Shown here: positions 44,877 to 54,076 of the stretch, one piece after another | Numbering within the stretch: position 1 is the stretch's first letter | Layout of the letters: each line of letters opens with the position of its first letter | Assembly: GCA_038528965.1 (NCBI GenBank) | Contig: JBCBEC010000001.1 | Span: forward strand, 372,001-436,000 | Origin: Lewinella sp038528965 | GTDB lineage: Bacteria; Bacteroidota; Bacteroidia; Chitinophagales; Saprospiraceae | DNA: 64,000 nucleotides | Direction of reading: 5' to 3' | Made by a program: the position numbers and the translations under genes | Notes under the pieces: model-generated | The model's input: only the letters and a program-made list of their open reading frames with translations | What the model was told of the DNA's origin: nothing | The model's database searches: none

Positions 44877-45275
44877 ATGAATTTACAACAGAATCCATTA
44901 TTCACCGACTTAAATGACAACACTTTATTCACTGAAAAACTGGAAGAGGCTGCTACCTCCGGTGGAGTAAAGGAGAGTGCTGCGGAACAACTCATCGCCA
45001 ATACAGAACTCCTCTTAAATTATTTCCAATTGTTTCCCAACCCATCCTCCGGCCTAGTGAACCTACAAGCTAGCTTGGTTGATAGTACACCTAAGCTTAC
45101 CATACAACTCCTTAGTTCGGCGGGGCGCTTATTGTACGCAAGAAACCATCGTCCAACCAATGGTACACAAGTACGAACGCAGCTCAATCTCAGCCATCTT
45201 CGGGCCGGGAGCTATACGTTGGTATTGGAAACAGCGGCTGGCACTTTAAGAGAGCAAATTGTAATCGAAAAATAA
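44877..45275 (+). CDS. Short protein consisting largely of a T9SS sorting domain
   Basis: 132 residues with no signal peptide. Residues about 53-132 form a good type A T9SS sorting domain ('LFPNPSSGLVNLQASLVD', 'NLSHLRAGSYTLVLET'). Residues 1-50 are acidic and unlike any family known to me. A T9SS cargo must pass the Sec system first, so as annotated it cannot be secreted. It may be a relic of a larger gene, or its true start may be elsewhere. It lies 164 bases after the peroxidase gene. Confidence 0.55.
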   Translation: MNLQQNPLFTDLNDNTLFTEKLEEAATSGGVKESAAEQLIANTELLLNYFQLFPNPSSGLVNLQASLVDSTPKLTIQLLSSAGRLLYARNHRPTNGTQVRTQLNLSHLRAGSYTLVLETAAGTLREQIVIEK

Positions 45276-45384
45276 TATGCCGTGCATTGTGGTTCAGTTG
45301 CTGAGCCATGTCGAAGTCAATAGGGTGCAACCCATCGGTGCAGGTGAGGCAGGGGAATTAACCACTACCGTTGCCTGCGCTTTG

Positions 45385-46485
45385 TTATTGACGGAAATAA
45401 GCTGAAGGTGTGCAACCCATGAGCTGCTTAAAGGACTTGTTGAAAGTGGCTTTAGAGTTAAAACCAGCCCGCTGGGCCAAGCCAAAGAAGGTATATCCGC
45501 TGGCATCATCTTTTTGTGATAAGCGGATGAATTCTTGGATGCGGTGATAATTGACGTACTCAAAAAAGCTCATGCCAATTCGTTCGTTGAGCAGCCGCGC
45601 CAACTCAGGATGACTAATACCCATTAAACGGGCAAGCTCCGCTTTGAGTAACTTTTGATTGAGATAGGGCTTCTTTTCTTCCATAATCGTATCCAGCTCA
45701 ACCTTGAGGTGATCTAAGTCCTTAGCTGAGAACTTAGATCGCTGGTATTTCCCGCTTGAAATAAGGCTACTGTACTGCATAACCTGCGGCGATACCATTT
45801 GAAAATAGGTGATGAAGAGGATAATCATGGCGATGGCCGTCCAGACAAATGCACGTAACTCTCGCTCTAGGCCTTCTATTGACAAAAGACTTAGTAGGTA
45901 AATACTGAGCCAGGTTAAAAGACAGACTCCAATGGTGACCAAGAAATTTCGCAGAAATTTTAGCGACACGGTATAGCTTAATTCGCTGCGCAGTGTCGAC
46001 CTGAACGCTTTGAATTTTAGAAGGCTGAGGATGTAGTAGGTAATATTGACCACCAGGCCAATTCCCACAAGGATGTTGACCACTCGGAATAGTTCACCAC
46101 TTGCTACTCGTTCGTTGATGATTGGTGCTGGAGGGAGGAGGTAGTAAAACGTTACAATAAGATTATAGCAGAGCGCGGGTAGGTAGTGAATGAGATCTAT
46201 CCGTGAAAATTGCTGATTGCTTATCAGTGAACGGGTAAAAAGATAAACGGTGGGACCAAATAGGAGAATCGCAAATTCTGAGAGTCCCACCCAACGTCTT
46301 GAACCGCCAAATAGATCTACAATGTGGAATATTCTTCCGCTTAGACCAATGAGTAAAATGGCCACCAAAATGATTAAATATAAATTTGTGTTCTTGCGGT
46401 GATTAGGAGAAAACGCAAAAACTAGTAGCAGTAAAACAGCTTGGAAGAAGCTGAAAAAAATCAACTGTTGGAGCAGCGCAGTCAT
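45385..46485 (-). CDS. AraC-family regulator with multi-helix membrane N-terminus
   Basis: 366 residues. About seven hydrophobic helices occupy residues 5-245 ('LIFFSFFQAVLLLLVFAF', 'LYLIILVAILLIGLSG', 'AFVWTAIAMIILFITYF'), followed by a linker and an AraC-type double HTH (about 265-366; 'LARLMGISHPELARLLNERI', 'GLAQRAGFNSKATFNKSFKQ'). This architecture is common in Bacteroidetes and implies signal sensing within the inner membrane. It precedes nothing obvious on its strand. Ligand and targets are unknown. Confidence 0.87.
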   Translation of the reverse strand: MTALLQQLIFFSFFQAVLLLLVFAFSPNHRKNTNLYLIILVAILLIGLSGRIFHIVDLFGGSRRWVGLSEFAILLFGPTVYLFTRSLISNQQFSRIDLIHYLPALCYNLIVTFYYLLPPAPIINERVASGELFRVVNILVGIGLVVNITYYILSLLKFKAFRSTLRSELSYTVSLKFLRNFLVTIGVCLLTWLSIYLLSLLSIEGLERELRAFVWTAIAMIILFITYFQMVSPQVMQYSSLISSGKYQRSKFSAKDLDHLKVELDTIMEEKKPYLNQKLLKAELARLMGISHPELARLLNERIGMSFFEYVNYHRIQEFIRLSQKDDASGYTFFGLAQRAGFNSKATFNKSFKQLMGCTPSAYFRQ

Positions 46486-46516
46486 GGTGAACTATTCGGC
46501 GGTTTCTGTCTGTGTC

Positions 46517-47212
46517 TTAGTTTATGATCAATTGGTTGAGGTGTTGTACACCCTCTGGTGACAAATCACTACACTTCTCAAGAAAGGCAGAAAAGGCTGC
46601 TTCACTCTCCCAAGAAGTAACGGTAAGATAAGTAGGTTGATAATAGTAGCCAAAGGGGGATTTTCCCTCACTCAATTCCAGGATAAGTTCACCTCCTTCC
46701 GCTTGAGCCAGCGCCATCCATTGGTGATGGAAAGTAATAATGGAGGCATTCGCTTCTTGCCAGTAGGTCGTTACTACATTGAAGCGTTTTGAGTCGATTG
46801 CGAAGGTTAGATCTTCTTCCATCTTGTAGTAGGTCAATCCGAAGTACGACCAGATATTACGTCGTCGTTCGTGGAAATCAGGTATTTCATCAGTGACCTG
46901 TTCAATGAAATCTTCCCGTCGATCTAGATCCTCCCATTTGCCGAAGATAAAAGAGGAGGGCATGTGGTTGCCCTGGGTAATCTTAGTCACTTTATGGCCA
47001 GCCATCGGTCGATAGCCGAATCTTTTAGCTACGGGGAAGGCGGTCTTGAAATAGTCAGAAAGCAAGTCATCAGTATCAGGCTGCTGCCGGAGCAATAGGA
47101 TATCTAAGACTTCTCCTTCTGCCAGATCGTATTGTGTAATTGTAGATTGAGCAGAAAGTGTGATACAGGTAAAGCTTAGGATACAAAACAGTGTCAAAAG
47201 TAAGTTTCGCAT
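46517..47212 (-). CDS. Secreted protein of unknown function, possible dimeric alpha-beta barrel
   Basis: 231 residues from ATG 47212, giving the signal MRNLLLTLFCILSFTCITLSAQ; the frame extends upstream to 47299 with a poorer N-terminus. The mature protein has repeated alpha/beta stretches ('FIFGKWEDLDRREDFIEQV', 'YLTVTSWESEAAFSAFLEKC') that read like two ABM/DUF1330-type ferredoxin-like halves, but no family can be named with confidence. It is 32 bases upstream of the membrane AraC regulator on the same strand, so the two may be co-transcribed. Confidence 0.7.
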   Translation of the reverse strand: MRNLLLTLFCILSFTCITLSAQSTITQYDLAEGEVLDILLLRQQPDTDDLLSDYFKTAFPVAKRFGYRPMAGHKVTKITQGNHMPSSFIFGKWEDLDRREDFIEQVTDEIPDFHERRRNIWSYFGLTYYKMEEDLTFAIDSKRFNVVTTYWQEANASIITFHHQWMALAQAEGGELILELSEGKSPFGYYYQPTYLTVTSWESEAAFSAFLEKCSDLSPEGVQHLNQLIIN

Positions 47213-47371
47213 GTGCGGAAAGATTTTGAACATGATCAGAATCCGAACTAGGACCGGATTGCGAAGATGATCGCTTTGCGAACTTACAGGCCACGGCATT
47301 CTCTGCTAAGAATCTAGAGCTCCATTGCGTTCAAATACGGTATAAATACCTTTTACTTTAGATTTTGCTAT

Positions 47372-48724
47372 CTACACTACCTCACTAAACCTTTCCACAC
47401 TGACCTTATCCTTCCAGTAATGCTGATCAAAGGCCAGGCAGATATTGCGTAAGAATGGCCGTCCGGCAGGAAGGACTTTTAAGCAGTGGCCATCAATTTG
47501 CACCAAGCCATCTGCCTCCATCTCTTCCAGGCGCTTCAGGCCGGTATATAAATCTTCGCACTGACTAGCAGGATTGAGCCAGCACGTGCTTTCCTTACAC
47601 ATGATATTCAAGATATGCCGGCGGATGATCTGCTCTGTGGGACTCAGTAAGTAACCTTTGATTAGAGCTAACTCACCTTTTGCAATTCGTTCTTGGTACG
47701 GCTCGATCTTCTTCTCGTTCTGCGCATAGGCACTCCAGCTATCACTAATGGCAGATACGCCAAGGGCCAGATTGAGGTGGGTGTCGTGGGGGGTGTAGCC
47801 CATAAAGTTGCGGTGCAAACGCTTTGCCTTTGCTGCAATAAGTAATTCGTCCTGTGGCAAGGCAAAGTGATCAAAACCGATCTCCTCGTAGCCCATTTCT
47901 TCCAGAAACCGCTTCCCCGTCTCGTACAGTACGCGCTTATCCGCTCCGCGTGGCAAGTCGGTTTCATCATAAGCACGCTGACTTGGGCTTTTCCAAGGCA
48001 CATGTGCATAGCTGTAAAAGGCAATGCGCTCCGGGCGTAGTTGCTGCAAATGCTCCACATTGGTTAGGATATGATCGATCGTTTGGCGAGGCAGTCCAAA
48101 AATCAAATCAAAGTTGATGGAAGTATATCCTAATTCACGACTTTCTTTTACTACTCTATAAATTTCTTGTGTTGTTTGTTTTCGATTAATGAGCAGCATA
48201 ATGTCTTGTCCGAAGTCCTGTACACCGATACTGATCCGCTTAAAACCGTACTGACGCAGCGTCTGTAAGTGCGCTTTAGTAGTGCTATTCGGGTGGGCTT
48301 CAAAACTGAAACTGTGATCATCAGCTACCTGAGCCTTAGCCAAAATACCTTCCATGAGATAGGCCAGGTTTTCCGTTGCGAAGAACGTAGGGGTGCCACC
48401 TCCCAGGTGTAATTCTCGAATCACAGGCCGTACTCCCAAGGCCTCTACATACATGCCCCATTCCGTCAGGACACTATCCAGATAGGGACGCTCCACCTTG
48501 TGATTTTTAGTGATGCGTTTGTTGCATCCACAGTAGGTACACATTTGCTCGCAATAGGGCAGGTGGATATACAGATTGATTACACCCTGCTCTGCGTAGG
48601 AGATACGCACCTGTTCCAACCATTCTTGGGTGCTAGGACCGGGACTCTTCCAGTGCGGCACGGTAGGGTAACTCGTATAACGCGGGGCAGCAATATTGTA
48701 CTTCTGAAGCAGGGAGGCACTCAT
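47372..48724 (-). CDS. hemN: Oxygen-independent coproporphyrinogen III oxidase
   Basis: 450 residues of the HemN radical-SAM family. The [4Fe-4S] motif is C58-E-Q-M-C-T-Y-C ('LPYCEQMCTYCGC'). 'YTSYPTVPHW', 'LHLGGGTPTF' and 'SFEAHPNSTT' are conserved. It decarboxylates coproporphyrinogen III to protoporphyrinogen IX without O2, supplying haem under low oxygen. Divergent from ccoI, with a shared TGAC-N4-GTCA palindrome between them. Confidence 0.95.
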   Translation of the reverse strand: MSASLLQKYNIAAPRYTSYPTVPHWKSPGPSTQEWLEQVRISYAEQGVINLYIHLPYCEQMCTYCGCNKRITKNHKVERPYLDSVLTEWGMYVEALGVRPVIRELHLGGGTPTFFATENLAYLMEGILAKAQVADDHSFSFEAHPNSTTKAHLQTLRQYGFKRISIGVQDFGQDIMLLINRKQTTQEIYRVVKESRELGYTSINFDLIFGLPRQTIDHILTNVEHLQQLRPERIAFYSYAHVPWKSPSQRAYDETDLPRGADKRVLYETGKRFLEEMGYEEIGFDHFALPQDELLIAAKAKRLHRNFMGYTPHDTHLNLALGVSAISDSWSAYAQNEKKIEPYQERIAKGELALIKGYLLSPTEQIIRRHILNIMCKESTCWLNPASQCEDLYTGLKRLEEMEADGLVQIDGHCLKVLPAGRPFLRNICLAFDQHYWKDKVSVERFSEVV

Positions 48725-48820
48725 GGTTTTGATTTAGCGATTGTCAGTGTTGAGATAGAGTCGTGACCACCTTGTTGGCGGTCCGTGGCAAAGCTAGCTG
48801 TGACGGCAGTGGGAGGGGGG

Positions 48821-48832
48821 TGACAAAAGTCA
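48821..48832. promoter_or_regulatory. Candidate Crp/Fnr-type operator between hemN and ccoI
   Basis: TGAC aaaa GTCA, a perfect 4-bp core palindrome with four-base spacer, lies 97 bases before hemN and 112 before ccoI. It shares core and spacing with the sites at 11347 and 51353. Both flanking genes are classic Fnr-type targets in other bacteria. Confidence 0.6.
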
Positions 48833-48943
48833 TCAGGCCACGTGATTTACAGCACAAAGCAGGGGGCTGTTGGCCGCTAGCTTTGACTCTCGTTAGGGGA
48901 CAATAATCCCCTGGCAGCAACTAACAATCAAGCAACCATTGTC

Positions 48944-51358
48944 ATGTCGATCACTGTAGAGAACCGACCTGAGGAAAAACGAGTACCACCGACAGCTGAG
49001 CAAACTACTTGCGACCACTGCGGTGAGGTCTGTGAGCAAGAATTGGTAGCCTTTCGCGATAAGCACTTTTGCTGTGTTGGCTGTAAGACCGTCTACGAAA
49101 TTCTTTCTGATAATCAACTAGAGACTTTCTACCAATTGGAAGAGAAGCCTGGGCAGCAACTACGGGGCCGGGCAATGGAAGACTACGCTTGGCTAGAGGA
49201 GGAAGAAGCGATCACAAAGCTGGTTGATTATCGAGATGAGCAGGTGCTGAAGGTCACCTTGCATTTGCCACAAATTCACTGTACCTCCTGCGTCTGGTTG
49301 CTGGAGCACCTCTATCGTTTGGACGAGGGCGTAATGCGGAGTCAGGTGAATTTCTTAGCCCGGGAAGCCTACATTCAAATCGATCCACGGAAGCTAAGCT
49401 TGCGCCAACTAGTAGAAATGCTGGCTCGCATTGGTTATTCTCCCCGCCTACAGTTGGATAAACTCAACGAAGAAAAGGCAGCACCGATTGACCGTACCTT
49501 TTCTTACCAACTTGGTGTAGCAGGATTTGCCTTCGGCAATATTATGCTCTTGAGCTTCCCCGAATACCTGGGTTTACAAGAAACAACTTTCCAGCGTTGG
49601 TTCGGCTACCTTAATATCTTCCTATCTATCCCCGTCGTAGTCTTTAGTGCGCGTTCGTACTGGCAATCGGCCTGGCATTCAATAAAGCAATACCAGCTCA
49701 ATATTGATGTGCCAATTAGTTTAGGTGTAGGAGTACTGTTCCTGCGCTCGGTGTTCGAAATCATATCACATTCAGGGGCCGGCTACCTTGATAGTCTAGC
49801 TGGTCTCGTTTTCTTTTTGCTGGTTGGGCGCTGGTTTCAACAACGTACTTACAACCATTTATCCTTTGAACGAAATTATAAAAGCTACTTTCCAATCGCA
49901 GTTTTACGCGAAGAACGGGACCGTAGCTGGAAAAGCGTAACCTTGGACGAGCTGCAAGTGGGCGATGTTGTACGTGTACAACACAATGGCCTGCTTCCTG
50001 CTGATGGCATCTTAGTTAGTGGGGATGCCCGTCTTGATTACAGTTTTGTTACAGGTGAAGCCGACCCCATCCGCAAGGATCTAGGTGAACAGGTTTTTGC
50101 TGGGGGTCGGCAGACCGGTGGGAAGATTGATGTGTGCCTGACCAAGACGGTTTCTCAAAGCTACCTCACCCAGCTGTGGAACGATGAGGCCTTCAGTAAA
50201 GATTACTCCACGGGTAGTAGTCAAATGCTGACTCGCGTTGGAAAGTACTTTACACCTACGGTGCTACTCATCGCTTGCAGTACCATTGCGTACTGGTGGC
50301 CCATTGATCATCGTATAGCGCTGCAGGCCTTTACGGCAGTATTGATCATTGCCTGTCCTTGTGCTTTGGCTTTATCCGTGCCCTTTACCCTCGGTAATGC
50401 TCTGCGGCTACTGGGTAAGCATGGCGTTTACTTCAAGAACACGGCGGTACTTGAGGCTATGTACGGAATTGATACCGTAGTATTTGATAAAACAGGCACA
50501 CTAACGGAGCGCAGCGATAAACTGGGACTAGGGTACGACTTTCCTTTAACTGCTCAACAGCAAAGGGCTATAAAATCGCTGACTGCTCAGTCAGAGCACC
50601 CAATTAGCCAGCGTCTTCATGCGGAATGGCCCACTATCGAAACCGTAGAGCCCACCGATTTCGTTGAGGTGGTTGGGAAGGGTATCTCAGCTAATGTAGA
50701 AGGCCAAATGGTGTACATCGGTTCTCCTGCCTTCTTCCAAGAAACAGTCTTGGCTCCTGGTACCTGGGCTAAAATTGATGACACGCTAATTGGCCCCTTC
50801 CAAGTTCAGCATACTTACCGTAAAGGGGTGGGGGAGATGCTCAATAATTGGTCCCGTCACTATGACCTATTCCTACTCTCTGGTGACAATGATGCTGCTC
50901 GTTCCGAGCTAAAACGATATTTCCCAGCGGATCAACTGCATTTTGGGCAAAGCCCACACGACAAGTTGGCTTTTGTGAAAAACTTGCAAGGAGAGGGGCG
51001 TAAGGTGCTCATGATTGGAGATGGCCTCAACGATGCTGGCGCTCTTCAACAAAGCGAAGTAGGGATGGTAGTAACCGAGGATGTCAACAACTTTACCCCC
51101 GCTTGTGATATCATTCTGAGTAGCCGTCAATTCGCTGATCTACAGCAAGTTTCACGTTATGGGAAAGCCACCATCAAGGTGGTTTATCTGGCTTTTGTAT
51201 TAGCCTTTATATACAATGTTATTGGCTTGAGTTTTGCGGTGCAGGGGCTTTTGTCCCCCCTCATTGCTGCCATACTTATGCCCTTAAGTTCCATCACAAT
51301 TGCGGTGGTAGGAGTACTTGGTAGTAGCTGGCTGTTTAGGCGATTTCTGGAGGGGTGA
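48944..51358 (+). CDS. ccoI: Copper-translocating P-type ATPase for cbb3 oxidase assembly
   Basis: 804 residues. An N-terminal cysteine-rich metal-binding segment ('CDHCGEVCEQELVAFRDKHF' then CCVGC) is typical of CcoI/FixI. It is followed by an HMA-like unit ('IHCTSCVWLLEHLYRL'), about eight membrane helices with the CPC ion motif ('IACPCALALSVPF'), the phosphorylation motif DKTGTLT and 'MIGDGLNDAGALQQSEVG'. It exports Cu+ for insertion into the cbb3 oxidase. The stop codon (51356-51358) overlaps an inverted-repeat operator candidate, and ccoS follows 100 bases later. Confidence 0.93.
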   Translation: MSITVENRPEEKRVPPTAEQTTCDHCGEVCEQELVAFRDKHFCCVGCKTVYEILSDNQLETFYQLEEKPGQQLRGRAMEDYAWLEEEEAITKLVDYRDEQVLKVTLHLPQIHCTSCVWLLEHLYRLDEGVMRSQVNFLAREAYIQIDPRKLSLRQLVEMLARIGYSPRLQLDKLNEEKAAPIDRTFSYQLGVAGFAFGNIMLLSFPEYLGLQETTFQRWFGYLNIFLSIPVVVFSARSYWQSAWHSIKQYQLNIDVPISLGVGVLFLRSVFEIISHSGAGYLDSLAGLVFFLLVGRWFQQRTYNHLSFERNYKSYFPIAVLREERDRSWKSVTLDELQVGDVVRVQHNGLLPADGILVSGDARLDYSFVTGEADPIRKDLGEQVFAGGRQTGGKIDVCLTKTVSQSYLTQLWNDEAFSKDYSTGSSQMLTRVGKYFTPTVLLIACSTIAYWWPIDHRIALQAFTAVLIIACPCALALSVPFTLGNALRLLGKHGVYFKNTAVLEAMYGIDTVVFDKTGTLTERSDKLGLGYDFPLTAQQQRAIKSLTAQSEHPISQRLHAEWPTIETVEPTDFVEVVGKGISANVEGQMVYIGSPAFFQETVLAPGTWAKIDDTLIGPFQVQHTYRKGVGEMLNNWSRHYDLFLLSGDNDAARSELKRYFPADQLHFGQSPHDKLAFVKNLQGEGRKVLMIGDGLNDAGALQQSEVGMVVTEDVNNFTPACDIILSSRQFADLQQVSRYGKATIKVVYLAFVLAFIYNVIGLSFAVQGLLSPLIAAILMPLSSITIAVVGVLGSSWLFRRFLEG

Positions 51359-51370
51359 CAAATGTCACCC
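51353..51370. promoter_or_regulatory. Candidate Crp/Fnr-type operator at the end of ccoI
   Basis: GGGTGACA aa TGTCACCC: two perfect 8-bp arms, containing the core TGAC-N4-GTCA, span the ccoI stop codon and lie about 90 bases before ccoS. It may drive the ccoS-ccoNO transcript separately from ccoI. It could also act as a small hairpin, but there is no T run. Confidence 0.6.
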
Positions 51371-51458
51371 TAAGGTCAGAATTATGTCATATCGGCCACA
51401 TGTACAGCCTACTAACTTGCGCCAATATTGAAGTATAAAACGAAAATTAAGCTGCTCT

Positions 51459-51623
51459 ATGAACGTCATTTTTTTCCTGATTCTGCTGAGTTTATTGGTA
51501 GCAGTTGGCTTCTTGGCGGCTTTTTTCTGGGCCGTCCGCTCTGGCCAATACGACGATGAGTACACGCCCTCCGTGCGCATGCTCTTTGACGATCAAGCAA
51601 CGAAAGACAACAATCAACTTTAA
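51459..51623 (+). CDS. ccoS: cbb3 oxidase maturation protein CcoS
   Basis: A 54-residue protein with one N-terminal membrane helix (MNVIFFLILLSLLVAVGFLA) followed by 'FFWAVRSGQYDDEYTPSVRM', the CcoS/FixS signature (FxWAxxxGQFDD). It is needed for cofactor insertion into the cbb3 oxidase in other bacteria. Located between ccoI and ccoNO in the same direction, as usual. Confidence 0.92.
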   Translation: MNVIFFLILLSLLVAVGFLAAFFWAVRSGQYDDEYTPSVRMLFDDQATKDNNQL

Positions 51624-51655
51624 ACCCGGGACCTCCGGGAATAATATTCACAGGT

Positions 51656-53800
51656 ATGTCGAATTTGGAAACCTTCAGCTATGACAACCGCATCGTAAGA
51701 AAGTTTGCTTACATGACTGCGGTTTGGGGGATTGTCGGTATGCTAGTGGGCTTGTTAGCAGCCCTACAGCTAGTTTGGCCGGCTTTTAACCTTGGATTTG
51801 CGGAGACGACCTTTGGCCGGATCCGTCCGCTGCACACCAATGCGGCGATTTTTGCGTTTGTGGGTAACGGTATTTTTACTGGTGTCTACTATTCGCTACA
51901 GCGCCTTCTCAAGACCAGAATGTACAGTGATACACTGAGTAACATCCACTTCTGGGGTTGGCAAGCCATCATTCTTGCCGCGGCACTTACGTTGCCATTG
52001 GGTATTACGAGTGCAAAAGAATATGCAGAGTTGGAATGGCCCATTGATTTGGGCATCGCCGCTGTATGGGTGGTGTTTGGTATCAATATGTTTGGTACTA
52101 TTCTGAAGCGCCGCGAGCAGCACATGTACGTTGCTATCTGGTTCTTCATCGCCACATGGGTAACTGTAACGGTATTGCATATTGGTAACAACCTGGAGCT
52201 TCCGGTTTCGATGTGGAAGAGCTACGGTGTATTTGCTGGTGTGCAAGATGCTTTGGTACAATGGTGGTATGGTCACAATGCGGTAGCATTCTTCCTGACT
52301 ACGCCTTACCTGGGTTTGATGTACTACTTCATCCCTAAAGCCGCCAATCGCCCGGTTTATAGTTACCGCCTGTCGATTATTCACTTCTGGGCCTTGATAT
52401 TCATCTATATCTGGGCCGGTCCTCACCACTTGTTGTACACCTCTCTGCCTGACTGGGCACAGTCTTTAGGTATGGTCTTCTCTTTGATGTTGATCGCACC
52501 GAGTTGGGGTGGTATGCTAAACGGTCTTTTGACCTTGCGTGGTGCCTGGGATCGCGTACGTAACGACCCTGTTCTGAAATTCATGGTAGTAGCCGTTACT
52601 GCTTACGGTATGGCTACCTTGGAAGGACCACTGATGTCGATCAAGAGTGTAAACGCCATCAGTCACTATACCGACTGGACCATTGGTCACGTACACATCG
52701 GTACTTTGGGTTGGAATGGTATGCTCACCTTTGGTATGCTATACTGGTTGTTCCCGAAACTCTACAACACCAAGCTGTACTCTACTAAGTTGGCGAATGC
52801 TCACTTCTGGATCGGTACCCTCGGTATCTTGTTCTACGCTATACCATTGTACTGGGCAGGTTGGACGCAGAGCTTGATGTGGAAAGAATTCCTGCCAGAA
52901 GGTATCCTTAAGTATGGTAACTTCTTGGAAACGGTGACTCAGATTCTGCCGATGTACAAATTGCGTGCACTAGGAGGTGGTATCTACGTACTTGGTGTCT
53001 TCGTGATGTGTTACAACTTGATCAAGACTGCCCGTGCCGGTAACTTCGTTGCTAACGAAGAAGTGCAAGCTCCTGCACGCGCGGTTGCCTTCACCGGAGG
53101 TCACAAAGGTGAATACTGGCACCGTTGGATCGAGCGCCGTCCAGTACAACTATTGGTGGGCGCGACAATTGCTATCCTAATTGGTGGATTGGTCGAGATC
53201 TTCCCAATGGTAACCATCGAGGAAAATGTACCTAAGATTGAAAGTGTTACACCGTATACTGCCCTCGAATTAGAAGGACGCGACCTCTACATCAAGGAAG
53301 GATGTTTGGGCTGTCACAGTCAGATGGTCCGTCCGTTCCGCAGTGAAACAGAACGCTACGGCGAATACTCTAAATCAGGTGAATTTATCTATGATCGTCC
53401 ATTCTTGTGGGGTAGTAAGCGGACCGGTCCGGATCTACACCGTCTAGGTGGTAAGTATCCAGACAGCTGGCACTTCAACCACATGTACGATCCAACCAGT
53501 ACCTCTCCTGGCTCCATTATGCCACCGTATCCTTGGATGATAGAGCGCGATATCGATTATGGTCTAACCGAAGCCAAGCTCAAGACGCTTAAGGCACTTG
53601 GTACGCCTTACTCTGATGAGTATATCGATAAAGCTATTGAGGATGCGCAAGCGCAGGCCGCTACTATTGCTGCTAGCTTGAACCGCGATGGTATTGAAAT
53701 GGAAGGACTCGAGAATAAGGAGATCGTAGCCTTGATTGCCTACCTGCAACGCTTGGGTACCGATATCAAACCCAAAGCGCAAGCCGAAGCAACAGAGTAA
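51656..53800 (+). CDS. ccoNO: cbb3-type cytochrome c oxidase, fused subunits I and II
   Basis: 714 residues. Residues about 1-470 are CcoN with 12 membrane helices and the haem and copper ligands in 'LHTNAAIFAFVGNGIFTG', 'WWYGHNAVAFFLTT', 'WAGPHHLLYTS' and 'TIGHVHIGTLGWNGM'. Residues about 500-714 are CcoO with one membrane helix and haem c motif CLGCH ('EGCLGCHSQMVRPFRSE'). The fusion is usual in Bacteroidetes. It is the catalytic core of a high-affinity terminal oxidase in the inner membrane. Confidence 0.96.
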   Translation: MSNLETFSYDNRIVRKFAYMTAVWGIVGMLVGLLAALQLVWPAFNLGFAETTFGRIRPLHTNAAIFAFVGNGIFTGVYYSLQRLLKTRMYSDTLSNIHFWGWQAIILAAALTLPLGITSAKEYAELEWPIDLGIAAVWVVFGINMFGTILKRREQHMYVAIWFFIATWVTVTVLHIGNNLELPVSMWKSYGVFAGVQDALVQWWYGHNAVAFFLTTPYLGLMYYFIPKAANRPVYSYRLSIIHFWALIFIYIWAGPHHLLYTSLPDWAQSLGMVFSLMLIAPSWGGMLNGLLTLRGAWDRVRNDPVLKFMVVAVTAYGMATLEGPLMSIKSVNAISHYTDWTIGHVHIGTLGWNGMLTFGMLYWLFPKLYNTKLYSTKLANAHFWIGTLGILFYAIPLYWAGWTQSLMWKEFLPEGILKYGNFLETVTQILPMYKLRALGGGIYVLGVFVMCYNLIKTARAGNFVANEEVQAPARAVAFTGGHKGEYWHRWIERRPVQLLVGATIAILIGGLVEIFPMVTIEENVPKIESVTPYTALELEGRDLYIKEGCLGCHSQMVRPFRSETERYGEYSKSGEFIYDRPFLWGSKRTGPDLHRLGGKYPDSWHFNHMYDPTSTSPGSIMPPYPWMIERDIDYGLTEAKLKTLKALGTPYSDEYIDKAIEDAQAQAATIAASLNRDGIEMEGLENKEIVALIAYLQRLGTDIKPKAQAEATE

Positions 53801-53815
53801 TTCACCACCAGCAGC

Positions 53816-53860
53816 GCTAGTCTGCTAGGCCGAGTCTCCCGACTCAGCCCTCAGACTAGC
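53816..53860 (+). other. Nested stem-loop between ccoNO and ccoQ
   Basis: Outer arms GCTAGTCTG/CAGACTAGC (53816-53824, 53852-53860) enclose an inner GAGTC/GACTC stem. No T run follows, and ccoQ begins 22 bases later. Likely a transcript-processing or stability element that sets the ratio of oxidase subunits; termination is less likely. Confidence 0.5.
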
Positions 53861-53882
53861 ACTGCCCCAAAGTAACACCATC

Positions 53883-54056
53883 ATGTACAAATATATTTTA
53901 GCAAACGGCGGAGAGAGCATCAACTGGATGGCACTTTTTTCGCTCCTGACTTTCTTCTTCCTTTTTGTCATCAGCGCCATTGCCATTTGGGGGCGCAGCA
54001 AGGCTTATATCCAGCATATGGAAGCCCTGCCATTGGATGAAGACACGATTCAATAA
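53883..54056 (+). CDS. ccoQ: CcoQ-like small membrane subunit
   Basis: 57 residues with one membrane helix (about 16-37, 'ALFSLLTFFFLFVISAIAIW') and a short cytosolic tail ending DEDTIQ. Its size, single helix, Trp-Gly after the helix and position between ccoO and ccoP match CcoQ/FixQ; the sequence itself is too short to prove it. It may stabilise the oxidase complex. Confidence 0.8.
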   Translation: MYKYILANGGESINWMALFSLLTFFFLFVISAIAIWGRSKAYIQHMEALPLDEDTIQ

Positions 54057-54076
54057 AACCACTCATAAGCTTGATT

